Shown: positions 45,008 to 52,641 of the stretch, piece by piece | How positions within the stretch are numbered: position 1 is the stretch's first letter | Layout of the letters: each line of letters opens with the position of its first letter | DNA from: Pseudorhodoplanes sp. | GTDB lineage: Bacteria > Pseudomonadota > Alphaproteobacteria > Rhizobiales > Xanthobacteraceae | Length of the DNA: 64,000 nucleotides | NCBI GenBank assembly: GCA_032027085.1 | Contig: JAVSMS010000001.1 | Coordinates: forward strand, 758,285-822,284 | Direction: 5' to 3' | Notes under the pieces: model-generated | The model's database searches: none | Told to the model about the DNA's origin: nothing | Seen by the model: only the letters and a program-made list of their open reading frames with translations | Translations under genes and position numbers: made by a program

Positions 45008-46039
45008 TCAAGCCATCTTCTGGGCGGATTTTTTCAGCACCTCATAGATCGCTGCCTGATCGGGCTTCTTGGATGCCACTTCAGCGCCGATCGGCAGGAG
45101 CATCGCGCTCATCTGTTTCTGCTCCTCGGGGCTCAAGCGTGCGATCTCGCCGCCATTCGCCTGCCAGACCTGCCGCTGCTTGGCGATGAAATCGACTGCC
45201 CAAGGGAAGACCTCGGTGCTGGCCGTCTGGCCGGCTTTGTCAATGACCGTCTGAAGATCCTTTGGCAGCTTGTCGTACCACAGCTTGCTTAGCACGGTGA
45301 CAACACTGACCATCGCCTGCTCGGTTTCGAGAATGTATTTGGCAGCATCGTAGTAGCGCAGCGCGGTCAGCACCGGCAGCACGCTCATGACGCCATCGAT
45401 GGTGCCCTGCTGCAGCGCTGGCAGCACCTCGCCGAGCGGCATCGGCACCGGCGTGGCTTTCATTCTTCGAATCTGCTCCATCTGTACAGCGGCCGCAAAG
45501 ACGCGAATCTTGTGGTTCTCGAGATCCGAGAGCTTCGTTGCCTTTGCGCGCGTATTGAAGATAGTCGGGCCCGAGATGAACAGACCAACGCCCTTCAATC
45601 CCTTGTTGGCGCCGAGTGCGAGAAAGGCCTTGTTGAATTCCGGTTCTTGCAATGTCCGATTGGCATGTTCGGCGTTCTTGAACAGGCCGGGAGATCCGAG
45701 GACCTCGAAGCGACTGTCAACGCCGGCAAGAAACTCGGGCGGCCCGACGAATCCCTGGATTGCGCCGAACTGCGTACTTTCGATCATCCGCGGTCCGGTG
45801 CCGAGCTGGCTCGCCGGGTAAAGCTCGACTTTGATCTGACCCTTGCTATTGGTCTCGACGAGACGCGCAAAGATATTCATCCATTCATGTTGAGAATCAT
45901 TCAGGGTCTGGGTGCCGAGTTTCATCACTATCGGACTTGTTTGTGCCCGGGTGCTTGTCGACGACAGACCCCATGCCAGCCCTGCACTTAGTCCAAACAC
46001 CGCCCTGCGACGGCTGATCAATTTGGCCGACCTATGCAT
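45008..46039 (-). CDS. TRAP transporter substrate-binding protein (DctP)
   Basis: About 343 aa. ATG 46039 has GAGGGGA upstream and opens a twin-arginine-like signal (ISRRRAVFGLSAGLAWG). DctP features: LNDSQHEWMNIFARLVETNSKGQIKVELYPASQLGTGPRM, FISGPTIFNTRAKATKLSDLENHKIRVFA and MPLGEVLPALQQGTIDGV, the last with the usual ligand-site pattern. First gene of the TRAP operon; a roughly 250-bp divergent region separates it from the PNPOx-like gene. Confidence 0.93.
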   Translation of the reverse strand: MHRSAKLISRRRAVFGLSAGLAWGLSSTSTRAQTSPIVMKLGTQTLNDSQHEWMNIFARLVETNSKGQIKVELYPASQLGTGPRMIESTQFGAIQGFVGPPEFLAGVDSRFEVLGSPGLFKNAEHANRTLQEPEFNKAFLALGANKGLKGVGLFISGPTIFNTRAKATKLSDLENHKIRVFAAAVQMEQIRRMKATPVPMPLGEVLPALQQGTIDGVMSVLPVLTALRYYDAAKYILETEQAMVSVVTVLSKLWYDKLPKDLQTVIDKAGQTASTEVFPWAVDFIAKQRQVWQANGGEIARLSPEEQKQMSAMLLPIGAEVASKKPDQAAIYEVLKKSAQKMA

Positions 46040-46289
46040 TGCGTTCCCCTCTTTAGAAGACGCACCTCGCCCGCCCAATCGCCCTGTTTGGTAGCGGTCA
46101 ACACAAGTCCCACCGGTGCGAAGTTTAACAATGTTTTTTGTGATGTAAAGGTGATATTTCAGTATACGCACAGAACCAGTCGGCGCATTATGCTGCGGAA
46201 GCTGGCCGCTAGTGCCTTATGTTTGGACCCAAAAAGTGCGATATTTGAATAATTTGAATAAGATGTTCGCGAGATGGCGGTTCTAACTG

Positions 46290-46739
46290 ATGAATGAGTT
46301 GCGTGAGCGGATCGAAGCGTTTCTGGCCGCGCATCATGTGATGTCCCTCGCCACCTTTGGACATAATGGCCCGCATGCCGCAAGCTTGTTTTACGCTTAC
46401 GATAGCTTTGAACTAATCTGGATTTCCGACCCCGCGTCGCGCCATTCCCGCGACGTCGATACGGAGCCTCGCGTTGCTGCGACTGTCGCGCCAGATTATG
46501 CCGATTTTGCGCAGATTCGCGGGCTGCAAATTTGGGGAACTGCCCGCAGAATAGAACAGGTTGAACGCGCACGGTATCTGAGGCTACTCGAGGCGCGTTA
46601 TGCTTTTCTCAAATTTTCGGGACTGAAGAAGATGCACGATGCTTATGCCAAAAGCGCCATTTATTGCTTGGACCCGAACCGTATTGTTCTGATCGATAAC
46701 ACAAGGGGATTCGGCCACAAGGAAATCTTGGAGCTATAG
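46290..46739 (+). CDS. PNPOx-fold flavoprotein
   Basis: A 149-aa protein of the pyridoxamine 5'-phosphate oxidase-like split-barrel family: MSLATFGHNGPHAASLFYAYDSFELIWISDPASRHSRDVDTEPRVAATVAPD, with GLQIWGTARRIE. It probably binds FMN or F420/haem, with no role evident beyond its place beside the TRAP operon. Confidence 0.8.
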   Translation: MNELRERIEAFLAAHHVMSLATFGHNGPHAASLFYAYDSFELIWISDPASRHSRDVDTEPRVAATVAPDYADFAQIRGLQIWGTARRIEQVERARYLRLLEARYAFLKFSGLKKMHDAYAKSAIYCLDPNRIVLIDNTRGFGHKEILEL

Positions 46740-47493
46740 AACTGATGATAGCTACCGCGATGCGATTTACCTTGTTCATCGATACAACTCAGTTTGAGGG
46801 GCGCTCTGGGCCAGCGGTCAAGGCTCTTCCCCGGTTCCCGCTCGGAGCAACATGGGCTAGAAATCGTCGCGATCATCGTAAAAAGCTCCATCTTTTTCAG
46901 GCGATTGTCGTGCATTGCAAAGACAGATTGACGTGATGAAATATCTGCCTAACTTATGGTGTAGAGTAAACTTAGGGATGTACCGACTATGAAGATCGTG
47001 CTGAATTGATCTGTGGCAGCCTCTTTTTGTTTGAGTAAAAAGGGAGCGGCGAGCGAGTAGTTGGAATTCGACCAGCCATTACGTCGCGCGAAATGATCCG
47101 GACCTAGTTCGCGTCGTGGAAGAGTTGGGAAATGAAGCCGCCGGGCCTAAAAATGAACTGTTGGTAATAGACATACCGGAAAATAGTGCGTGGCGAATTT
47201 CCCAACGGAAAAATTCATTAGCGATTGAGCTCATAGGTCGTTCACGCCCCATTGTACTTATGAGCGCTTCACGCAAATACTCACATTCCCGACCGCTGGG
47301 CCATCCTAACAGGGAGCCTGGCCAGAAACCGGCCAAGCCGGCTGATGCGGCGATATTGATTGCCTGGCGAAAGAACCGGAGCGCCGGAGTCGAGGTGCTG
47401 ATGGGGCGGCGGACCAACCGGGCGGCATTCCTGCCGCCATCTCCGCCGACGAGCTAGCCTTGAGCGCTACAACGATCTTGCCGCCTGTTCGCG
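46740..47493. other. 754-bp stretch with gene remnants only
   Basis: No intact gene. The first 300 bases show nothing; 47038-47457 carries two unrelated protein fragments described separately. Confidence 0.6.
47038..47457 (+). pseudogene. remnants: unknown fragment plus NUDIX-like fragment
   Basis: The frame reads SHYVARNDPDLVRVVEELGNEAAGPKNELLVIDIP, resembling the start of a small conserved phage/island protein, then loses that pattern; from about 47330 the same frame reads KPADAAILIAWRKNRSAGVEVLMGRRTN, the opening strand of many NUDIX hydrolases, but stops before any NUDIX box. No proper start or ribosome site. Most likely juxtaposed decayed genes. Confidence 0.4.
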
Positions 47494-48348
47494 CTAGGGC
47501 GCGTCTCCTTTCGGACCGATCAGACAATTTGCTCTATTGTAGCGGCGCATGACACATTCCAGCACCGAACCGGCAATCGCGCGCGCCTTGTCGGAAATTG
47601 TGTCGCAATAGTCCGGCCTTGCTCTCGGATCGATATCGCCGAGCTTGACGCCCTTCGATATCCATGTGCCCGGTTGGAGGAGACCGCGCAGAATTCCGCC
47701 GATCCCTGCATTGATCGCCTCACCCGCCACATATCCGATGCAGTCGCCCGTTTCGATCCGATCGCCGATCTTCCGCTCGGTCTCGAACACGCCGTCGGCG
47801 GGGGCGCGGAACACGCGCGCCTGCGTATGACCGGCGATATCGCCGGGAATGCCGGAATTGGGTTCTGCGGCACCTCGCTCGACGATACGACCGAGATGGT
47901 GGCCGCGATTCGTCTCGATCACGTAATGACAATCGCGACCCGCGACAAAGCCCGGACCAAGCGCCACAACAAGCGGCGCATCGCTCATATGCGTTGCGAT
48001 GTTCTGCTTGGCGAGGATCGCGTCGATCACGATATCCGCGGCGATCGCAGCAAAATCGTCCCATCGGCTGAGCGGCATGATGGCAATGCGGTCCTCGCGC
48101 CAGGTCGGCTCAAGAGCGTCAACCGTTCGCACGGCGCTCGCCTCCACGCCTTCCACCCGGGAGCGCCCTTCCTGCAGCGCCGTGCAGAATGAGACTGTCC
48201 GCCGCACGCACAACGGTGCATCCAGATCCGTCATGATGATGCGGTGGAAATTCGCCATGTGAAGACGCCAGGCGACAGCGCTTGCCATCTCTCCGGCGCC
48301 CCGGATCAGGACAACCGGAGAAATCCTTGCAGAGTCGACCAGAGCCAT
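47494..48348 (-). CDS. yqeB: YqeB/EF2563-type selenium-dependent Mo hydroxylase accessory protein
   Basis: About 284 aa from ATG 48348. It begins VVLIRGAGEMASAVAWRLHMANFHRIIMTDLDAPLCVRRTVSFCTALQEG, the signature of the EF2563/YqeB family, whose genes track selD and molybdenum hydroxylases (Haft and Self, orphan SelD work). Thought to help place the labile selenium cofactor on the Mo site. Divergent from xdhC across the 48443-48465 palindrome. Confidence 0.88.
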   Translation of the reverse strand: MALVDSARISPVVLIRGAGEMASAVAWRLHMANFHRIIMTDLDAPLCVRRTVSFCTALQEGRSRVEGVEASAVRTVDALEPTWREDRIAIMPLSRWDDFAAIAADIVIDAILAKQNIATHMSDAPLVVALGPGFVAGRDCHYVIETNRGHHLGRIVERGAAEPNSGIPGDIAGHTQARVFRAPADGVFETERKIGDRIETGDCIGYVAGEAINAGIGGILRGLLQPGTWISKGVKLGDIDPRARPDYCDTISDKARAIAGSVLECVMRRYNRANCLIGPKGDAP

Positions 48349-48442
48349 CGCTCGTCCGCTCCAGATGTACCGCCCGGCACCAAAACCTCGCGTCGGGCGC
48401 CCCGACTTCGCATTCGACGCCGACAAATCAATACTATAACCA

Positions 48443-48465
48443 AATAGTTTGCTAATCAAACTATT
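48443..48465. promoter_or_regulatory. MarR operator candidate, copy 1
   Basis: AATAGTTTG-CTAAT-CAAACTATT, a perfect 9-bp inverted repeat in the yqeB/xdhC divergent promoter region, 65 bp before xdhC and 94 bp before yqeB. Its core TAGTTTGCTAATCAAACTA is repeated exactly at 50979-51003. Confidence 0.8.
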
Positions 48466-48530
48466 ATGTGAGAAACTGATTTTGCTCGGCCGCAATCGGC
48501 ACAGGATAACTGCGCTCGGCAATCTTGATC

Positions 48531-49367
48531 ATGGCTACGGATCCCATCTCGCTGATGAAGGAGGCCAACCGGCTGATCGAGACGGGCGCGCCGTTTTGCA
48601 TTGTGACTGTCGTCGATGCGCGCGGCAGCATTCCCCAGGAGATTGGCGCCAAAGCCATCATCGACGGCAATGGTCTCGTCCATGGCACAATCGGCGGAGG
48701 GAAGATCGAGGTGCATGGCCTGAAGAAAGTCCGCGACCTACTCGCACCGGCTTCCGATCAGCGCATACTGGTCGAGCGTGTCAATCTCTACAAAGACATC
48801 GGCATGACCTGTGCCGGTGAGATGACGCTCGTCTACGAGGTGTTTCGGCGGGATTTTGAATGGAACGTAACGATTTTCGGCGCCGGGCATGTTGCGCAGA
48901 AGCTCTGCCGGCTTGCGGTGGAGATGGACTGCAAGATCACCTGCATCGACACCCGTCCTGAGTGGCTCAACCGCCTGCCGGATAGCGACCGGTTGGAAAG
49001 GCATCTCGTCACCGAATTCCCCGACGGGATTGAATTTGTCGGGCGCGGCGCCTTTGTGGTCGTCATGACCATGGGACACGCGACCGACCTCCCGGTTCTG
49101 CGGGCGCTCTGGAGCAAGAAGGCGCAGGCGCCTTTCATCGGCGCGCTCGGCAGCAATTCGAAGGCTGCCATCATGCGGCGCGAGCTCAAGGAGAGCGGCG
49201 TGTCTGACGATTTCATCAAGCGCATCAGGTGCCCGATCGGCGAGAAGTTCGGCGACAACACCCCCTCGGAGATCGCCGTCAGCATCCTGACGCAACTGGT
49301 GCGGGAGCGGCACGCGCTACGAGGACAGACGAGGCCTGAATGGATGCGCCCACTCCTCGCCCGCTGA
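48531..49367 (+). CDS. XdhC/CoxI-family molybdenum insertion protein
   Basis: About 278 aa. N-terminal XdhC_CoxI domain (APFCIVTVVDARGSIPQEIGAKAIIDGNGLVHGTIGGGKIE) and C-terminal Rossmann domain (VTIFGAGHVAQKLCRLAVEMDCKITCIDTRPEW). XdhC proteins bind and modify (sulfurate or selenate) the molybdenum cofactor and insert it into hydroxylases. ATG 48531 is preferred over TTG 48525. Overlaps selD by 28 nt. Confidence 0.92.
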   Translation: MATDPISLMKEANRLIETGAPFCIVTVVDARGSIPQEIGAKAIIDGNGLVHGTIGGGKIEVHGLKKVRDLLAPASDQRILVERVNLYKDIGMTCAGEMTLVYEVFRRDFEWNVTIFGAGHVAQKLCRLAVEMDCKITCIDTRPEWLNRLPDSDRLERHLVTEFPDGIEFVGRGAFVVVMTMGHATDLPVLRALWSKKAQAPFIGALGSNSKAAIMRRELKESGVSDDFIKRIRCPIGEKFGDNTPSEIAVSILTQLVRERHALRGQTRPEWMRPLLAR

Positions 49368-50410
49368 CCCAGCTGGCCCGTGCGGCCGGCTGCGCCGCCA
49401 AGGTCAGTCAGGCCGATCTGCGGGCGGCGCTGGCGCGCCTGCCCACAACCCATGATCCGCGGGTGTTGGTCGGACATTCGACGAGCGATGACGCCGCCGT
49501 CATCCGGCTGACCGACGATGTCGCTCTGGTCGAGACCGTCGACATCTTTCCGCCGATTGTCGATGACCCCTATGACTACGGGCGGATCGCGGCCGCCAAC
49601 GCGCTGAGCGATATCTATGCCATGGGCGCGCGACCGCTGAATGCGCTGAGCTTCGTGGCGTGGCCGGTCCAAGCGGTAGGGCTCGGCCCATTGGGGCGAG
49701 TGTTCGAAGGCGCGGCCGCGGTCTGCGACGAAGCCGGGATTTCCATCTCCGGCGGTCATTCGATTGTGGATGAAGAACCTAAATTCGGTCTGTTTGTGAC
49801 TGGATTGGTCCATCCTGAAAAAATCGTCAGCAATGCCGGTCTGCGTCCCGACGATATCCTGGTACTCACCAAGCCGCTTGGAACGGGCATTCTCACTACC
49901 GCGGTCAAGCGCGGTCGCATGCCTGTCGAGGGTCTGTCGCAGGCGATCCACTCGATGACGACGCTAAACCGGGCCGCCGCTGAGGCAATGGTTGCAGCGC
50001 AGGCGCACGCCGCAACTGATATCACAGGCTTCGGATTGCTCGGCCACCTCGGCAACATGCTGCGGGCGTCGAGCGAGGCGCGCGGGCGAGGCCTCGGCGC
50101 CCGGATATTCTTCAATCAGGTTCCGGTTTTCGAAAATGTCCGCAGCTATCTCGGGGAAGGATTGTGCCCGGCGGGGACGCGCCGCAATCTCCAATATTCA
50201 GCCCCGAACGTGATATTCTCCCTGGCGATCGGAGAAGCCGAGCAGCTGCTGCTTGCCGATGCCCAGACGTCAGGGGGATTGTTAATCGCCGTGGAGAAAG
50301 CCAAATTGACGTCACTGATCGCCGACCTCAACGACCGCGGAGTGCTGGCCGTTGCACAGGTCGGCGAAATCGTCGAATCTGACGTGCCGGGACATATTGA
50401 AGTTGGCTGA
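49340..50410 (+). CDS. selD: selenide, water dikinase (selenophosphate synthase)
   Basis: A 356-aa SelD making selenophosphate from selenide and ATP. The N-terminal active segment reads AAGCAAK, keeping the catalytic Cys18 and Lys21 but not the second Cys of the GCGCK form. Conserved DDAAVIRL, VDIFPPIVDDPYDYGRIAAANALSDIYAMGARPLNAL, GGHSI and TDITGFGLLGHL ATP-binding parts are intact. No selA, selB or tRNA-Sec is seen here; the neighbours suggest use for the Mo-hydroxylase cofactor rather than selenoproteins. Confidence 0.95.
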   Translation: MDAPTPRPLTQLARAAGCAAKVSQADLRAALARLPTTHDPRVLVGHSTSDDAAVIRLTDDVALVETVDIFPPIVDDPYDYGRIAAANALSDIYAMGARPLNALSFVAWPVQAVGLGPLGRVFEGAAAVCDEAGISISGGHSIVDEEPKFGLFVTGLVHPEKIVSNAGLRPDDILVLTKPLGTGILTTAVKRGRMPVEGLSQAIHSMTTLNRAAAEAMVAAQAHAATDITGFGLLGHLGNMLRASSEARGRGLGARIFFNQVPVFENVRSYLGEGLCPAGTRRNLQYSAPNVIFSLAIGEAEQLLLADAQTSGGLLIAVEKAKLTSLIADLNDRGVLAVAQVGEIVESDVPGHIEVG

Positions 50411-50935
50411 ATGAAATCCATCAAAAGAAAGGCCGAAAGCGCGGCAAGACGCGCCGGGGGCGGAGGCACGGGCAAACGCCACTCGCCGCAGGCAAACGGT
50501 CTCGTAAAGTTTGGGCCCCTGCCCGGCTATCTCGGGTATCAGATCCGACAGGCACAGGCTGCGATTTTCCGCGATCTTTCGGCATCGACCTCGGCGCTTA
50601 ACATTACGCCCGGCGAATATGGCTTGCTGAGCCTGCTCGATGCCAATCCCGGCATCAGCCAGATCGCCCTCGCCCAGGTCTACGGGCTCGACAAGTCCAC
50701 GCTGTCGCTCGCCGTCAGCCGGCTCGGCAAGCGGGGGCTGGTCAGGCGCACACGCAGCCCCAAGGACGGGCGCTATTACACCTTGTGGCTGACCCGCGCC
50801 GGCACCGCCTTGCTCGCGCGCTTCCGCGCCCATGTGGAAGCGCAGGAGAAGGCAATGGATACGGTGCTGCGGGCGGGCGAACGCGCGCAGATGCTGGACA
50901 TGCTTAAGCGAATTTCACGCGTTTTCAATCGCTGA
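50411..50935 (+). CDS. MarR-family regulator of the SDMH locus
   Basis: A 174-aa regulator starting right after the selD stop. Winged-helix region: LNITPGEYGLLSLLDANPGISQIALAQVYGLDKSTLSLAVSRLGKRGLVRRTRSPKDGRYYTLWLTRAG. It follows a basic N-terminal extension of about 40 aa. The two shared palindromes at 48443 and 50979 on either side of its operon are its probable binding sites; the inducer is likely the aromatic substrate or its CoA ester. Confidence 0.88.
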   Translation: MKSIKRKAESAARRAGGGGTGKRHSPQANGLVKFGPLPGYLGYQIRQAQAAIFRDLSASTSALNITPGEYGLLSLLDANPGISQIALAQVYGLDKSTLSLAVSRLGKRGLVRRTRSPKDGRYYTLWLTRAGTALLARFRAHVEAQEKAMDTVLRAGERAQMLDMLKRISRVFNR

Positions 50936-50978
50936 AGGGGGTTGCGGCGCATGCCGTGCATCCATGTCAACTTCAAAA

Positions 50979-51003
50979 AATTAGTTTGCTAATCAAACTA
51001 ATT
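50979..51003. promoter_or_regulatory. MarR operator candidate, copy 2
   Basis: AATTAGTTTG-CTAAT-CAAACTAATT, a perfect 10-bp inverted repeat with the same core and same 5-nt spacer as copy 1, 82 bp before the FAD-subunit start, so the structural genes have their own regulated promoter. Confidence 0.82.
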
Positions 51004-51085
51004 AGAGTTAGTCTTGTTTGAATTTGCAGGCTGGTGCTGTGCGCGCCAGCCTCTCGAAATCGCCGCCGGAGAGCGCGGGGGACAT

Positions 51086-52096
51086 ATGATCCTCTTTGAT
51101 TTCCAGTACGAACGCGCCCGTTCGCTTGCTGAGGCCGCAACCCTTTTGGCCAGTCTCGGACCCGATGCCCGAGTCATGGCCGGCGGCACGGATTTACTCC
51201 CGAACATGCGTACCGAGATCGCGCGACCGGCAGCTTTGGTCGGTCTTGGCGGCATCACTGCCGCGGAGCCGCAGGTCGACGCCGAGGACAATATTCGCAT
51301 CGATGCCCTGACGCGCCTTGCCGCGATTGCCGACTCTCCACTCATCCGGAAGCGCCAGCCCATGCTCGCCGAGGCGGCGCGGGCCGTCGCCAGCAACCAA
51401 ATCCGGCAAATGGGAACGCTTGGCGGCAATCTCTGCCAGGACACGCGGTGCCTCTATCTCAACCAGCAGCACGACTTCCAGTTTGTCGCCCCCTGTTACA
51501 AGCGCGCAGGCTCATGCTGCTATCCGTTTCCGCAAAACAAGCCGGACGTCTGCTGGTCCGTCTATATGTCGGACATCGCGCCCGCGTTGATCGCGCTGGA
51601 AGCGGAAATCTCTATCGTCGGCGAATCCGGCATGCGCCGATTGCCGCTCGAGCAGCTTTACAGCGGCAACGGACTGAAGCCGTTCACGCTTGGAAAAAAC
51701 GAGGTCATCGAAGCCGTAATCGTGCCTGCGACGCCTGCGCGATCGGGCTATGGCTATCACAAATCGTCGCGTCGTGGCGGACTCGAGTTCGCAACGTCCG
51801 TCATTGCCGTGGCGTTGCGCCTTGACGACGCGCTGATGCGCTGCACCCAAGCCCGCATCGTTATCGGTGCTGTGCGCGAGCAGCCGATTCGCGCGGAGGC
51901 GGCGGAAAAGGCTCTCGTGGGGCACGAGGTTGGCGCCGCGGCCTATGACGCTGCTGCGGCCGCCGTGCATGAAATCAAACCGCTGCCGCATCACGGCTTC
52001 ACCAAGAGCTTCATTGTCGACAACCTGCGCGTTTACCTGCGGCGTGTTCTTGCGCATGCGGTCGAGCGCGCCCGTGCAAGTGGCATGGTGGCATAG
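51086..52096 (+). CDS. Mo hydroxylase FAD subunit with extra [4Fe-4S] loop (HcrB-like)
   Basis: About 336 aa from ATG 51086. FAD motifs AGGTDLLPNMR near 33 and MGTLGGNLC near 112. Where CoxM-type proteins continue directly, this one has an insertion with Cys117, Cys122, Cys137, Cys144/145 and Cys156 (CQDTRCLYLNQQ...KPDVCWSVYMSDIAPALIAL). The same kind of loop holds a [4Fe-4S] cluster in the beta subunit of 4-hydroxybenzoyl-CoA reductase, which uses it in reverse, reductive electron flow. It suggests a reductase of an aromatic CoA ester rather than an oxidative hydroxylase. Confidence 0.87.
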   Translation: MILFDFQYERARSLAEAATLLASLGPDARVMAGGTDLLPNMRTEIARPAALVGLGGITAAEPQVDAEDNIRIDALTRLAAIADSPLIRKRQPMLAEAARAVASNQIRQMGTLGGNLCQDTRCLYLNQQHDFQFVAPCYKRAGSCCYPFPQNKPDVCWSVYMSDIAPALIALEAEISIVGESGMRRLPLEQLYSGNGLKPFTLGKNEVIEAVIVPATPARSGYGYHKSSRRGGLEFATSVIAVALRLDDALMRCTQARIVIGAVREQPIRAEAAEKALVGHEVGAAAYDAAAAAVHEIKPLPHHGFTKSFIVDNLRVYLRRVLAHAVERARASGMVA

Positions 52097-52108
52097 GGAA
52101 TTGCGGTC

Positions 52109-52621
52109 ATGGCAGACCGTTCGCGCGAATTGAGCGGCAAATCGCAAGTCATTTCGATCGAGGTCAATGGCGAATTGCACGAGGTCACCGTCCGGCCGCG
52201 CCACACGCTGGTGGAGGTGCTGCGCGAGAAAATCGGGCTGACCGGAACAAAAGACGGCTGTGAGCAGGGCGTTTGTGGCGCCTGTACGATCCTTCTGGAA
52301 GGCCGCCCGGCGCTCTCCTGCCTGACGCTCGCGATCGAGTGTGACGGAAAGAAAGTGCGCACCGTCGAGGGGCTCGCAAACGGCGAAAAGGTCACCGCGA
52401 TCCAGCAGGCCTTCCTCGACCAGGGCGCGGTTCAGTGCGGTTTCTGTACGCCCGGCATGCTGATGTCGGCTACGGCCCTCCTCGAAAAGAATCCGAAGCC
52501 GTCGTTGCCGGAGATCAAGAAAGCGCTGGAAGGCAATCTCTGCCGCTGCACCGGCTACAACGCGATCGTCGCCGCCGTCCGCCAGGCTTCAGGCCAGGGC
52601 GTCGATCCGGTGATGCAGTAA
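52109..52621 (+). CDS. Mo hydroxylase [2Fe-2S] subunit (HcrC-like)
   Basis: A 170-aa protein with GCEQGVCGACT plus a Cys near 73 for one [2Fe-2S] centre, and QCGFCTPGMLMS and GNLCRCTGYNAIV for the second. Family-typical in length. It couples the Mo site to the FAD/[4Fe-4S] subunit just upstream and lies 12 nt after it. Confidence 0.94.
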   Translation: MADRSRELSGKSQVISIEVNGELHEVTVRPRHTLVEVLREKIGLTGTKDGCEQGVCGACTILLEGRPALSCLTLAIECDGKKVRTVEGLANGEKVTAIQQAFLDQGAVQCGFCTPGMLMSATALLEKNPKPSLPEIKKALEGNLCRCTGYNAIVAAVRQASGQGVDPVMQ

Positions 52622-52641
52622 AGATCGACGTCGGAGCGGTC

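Noticed and set aside
46745..46936. 63-aa open frame after the PNPOx-like gene
   Set aside because: Weak start context, no family resemblance, and it lies in a remnant-rich gap.
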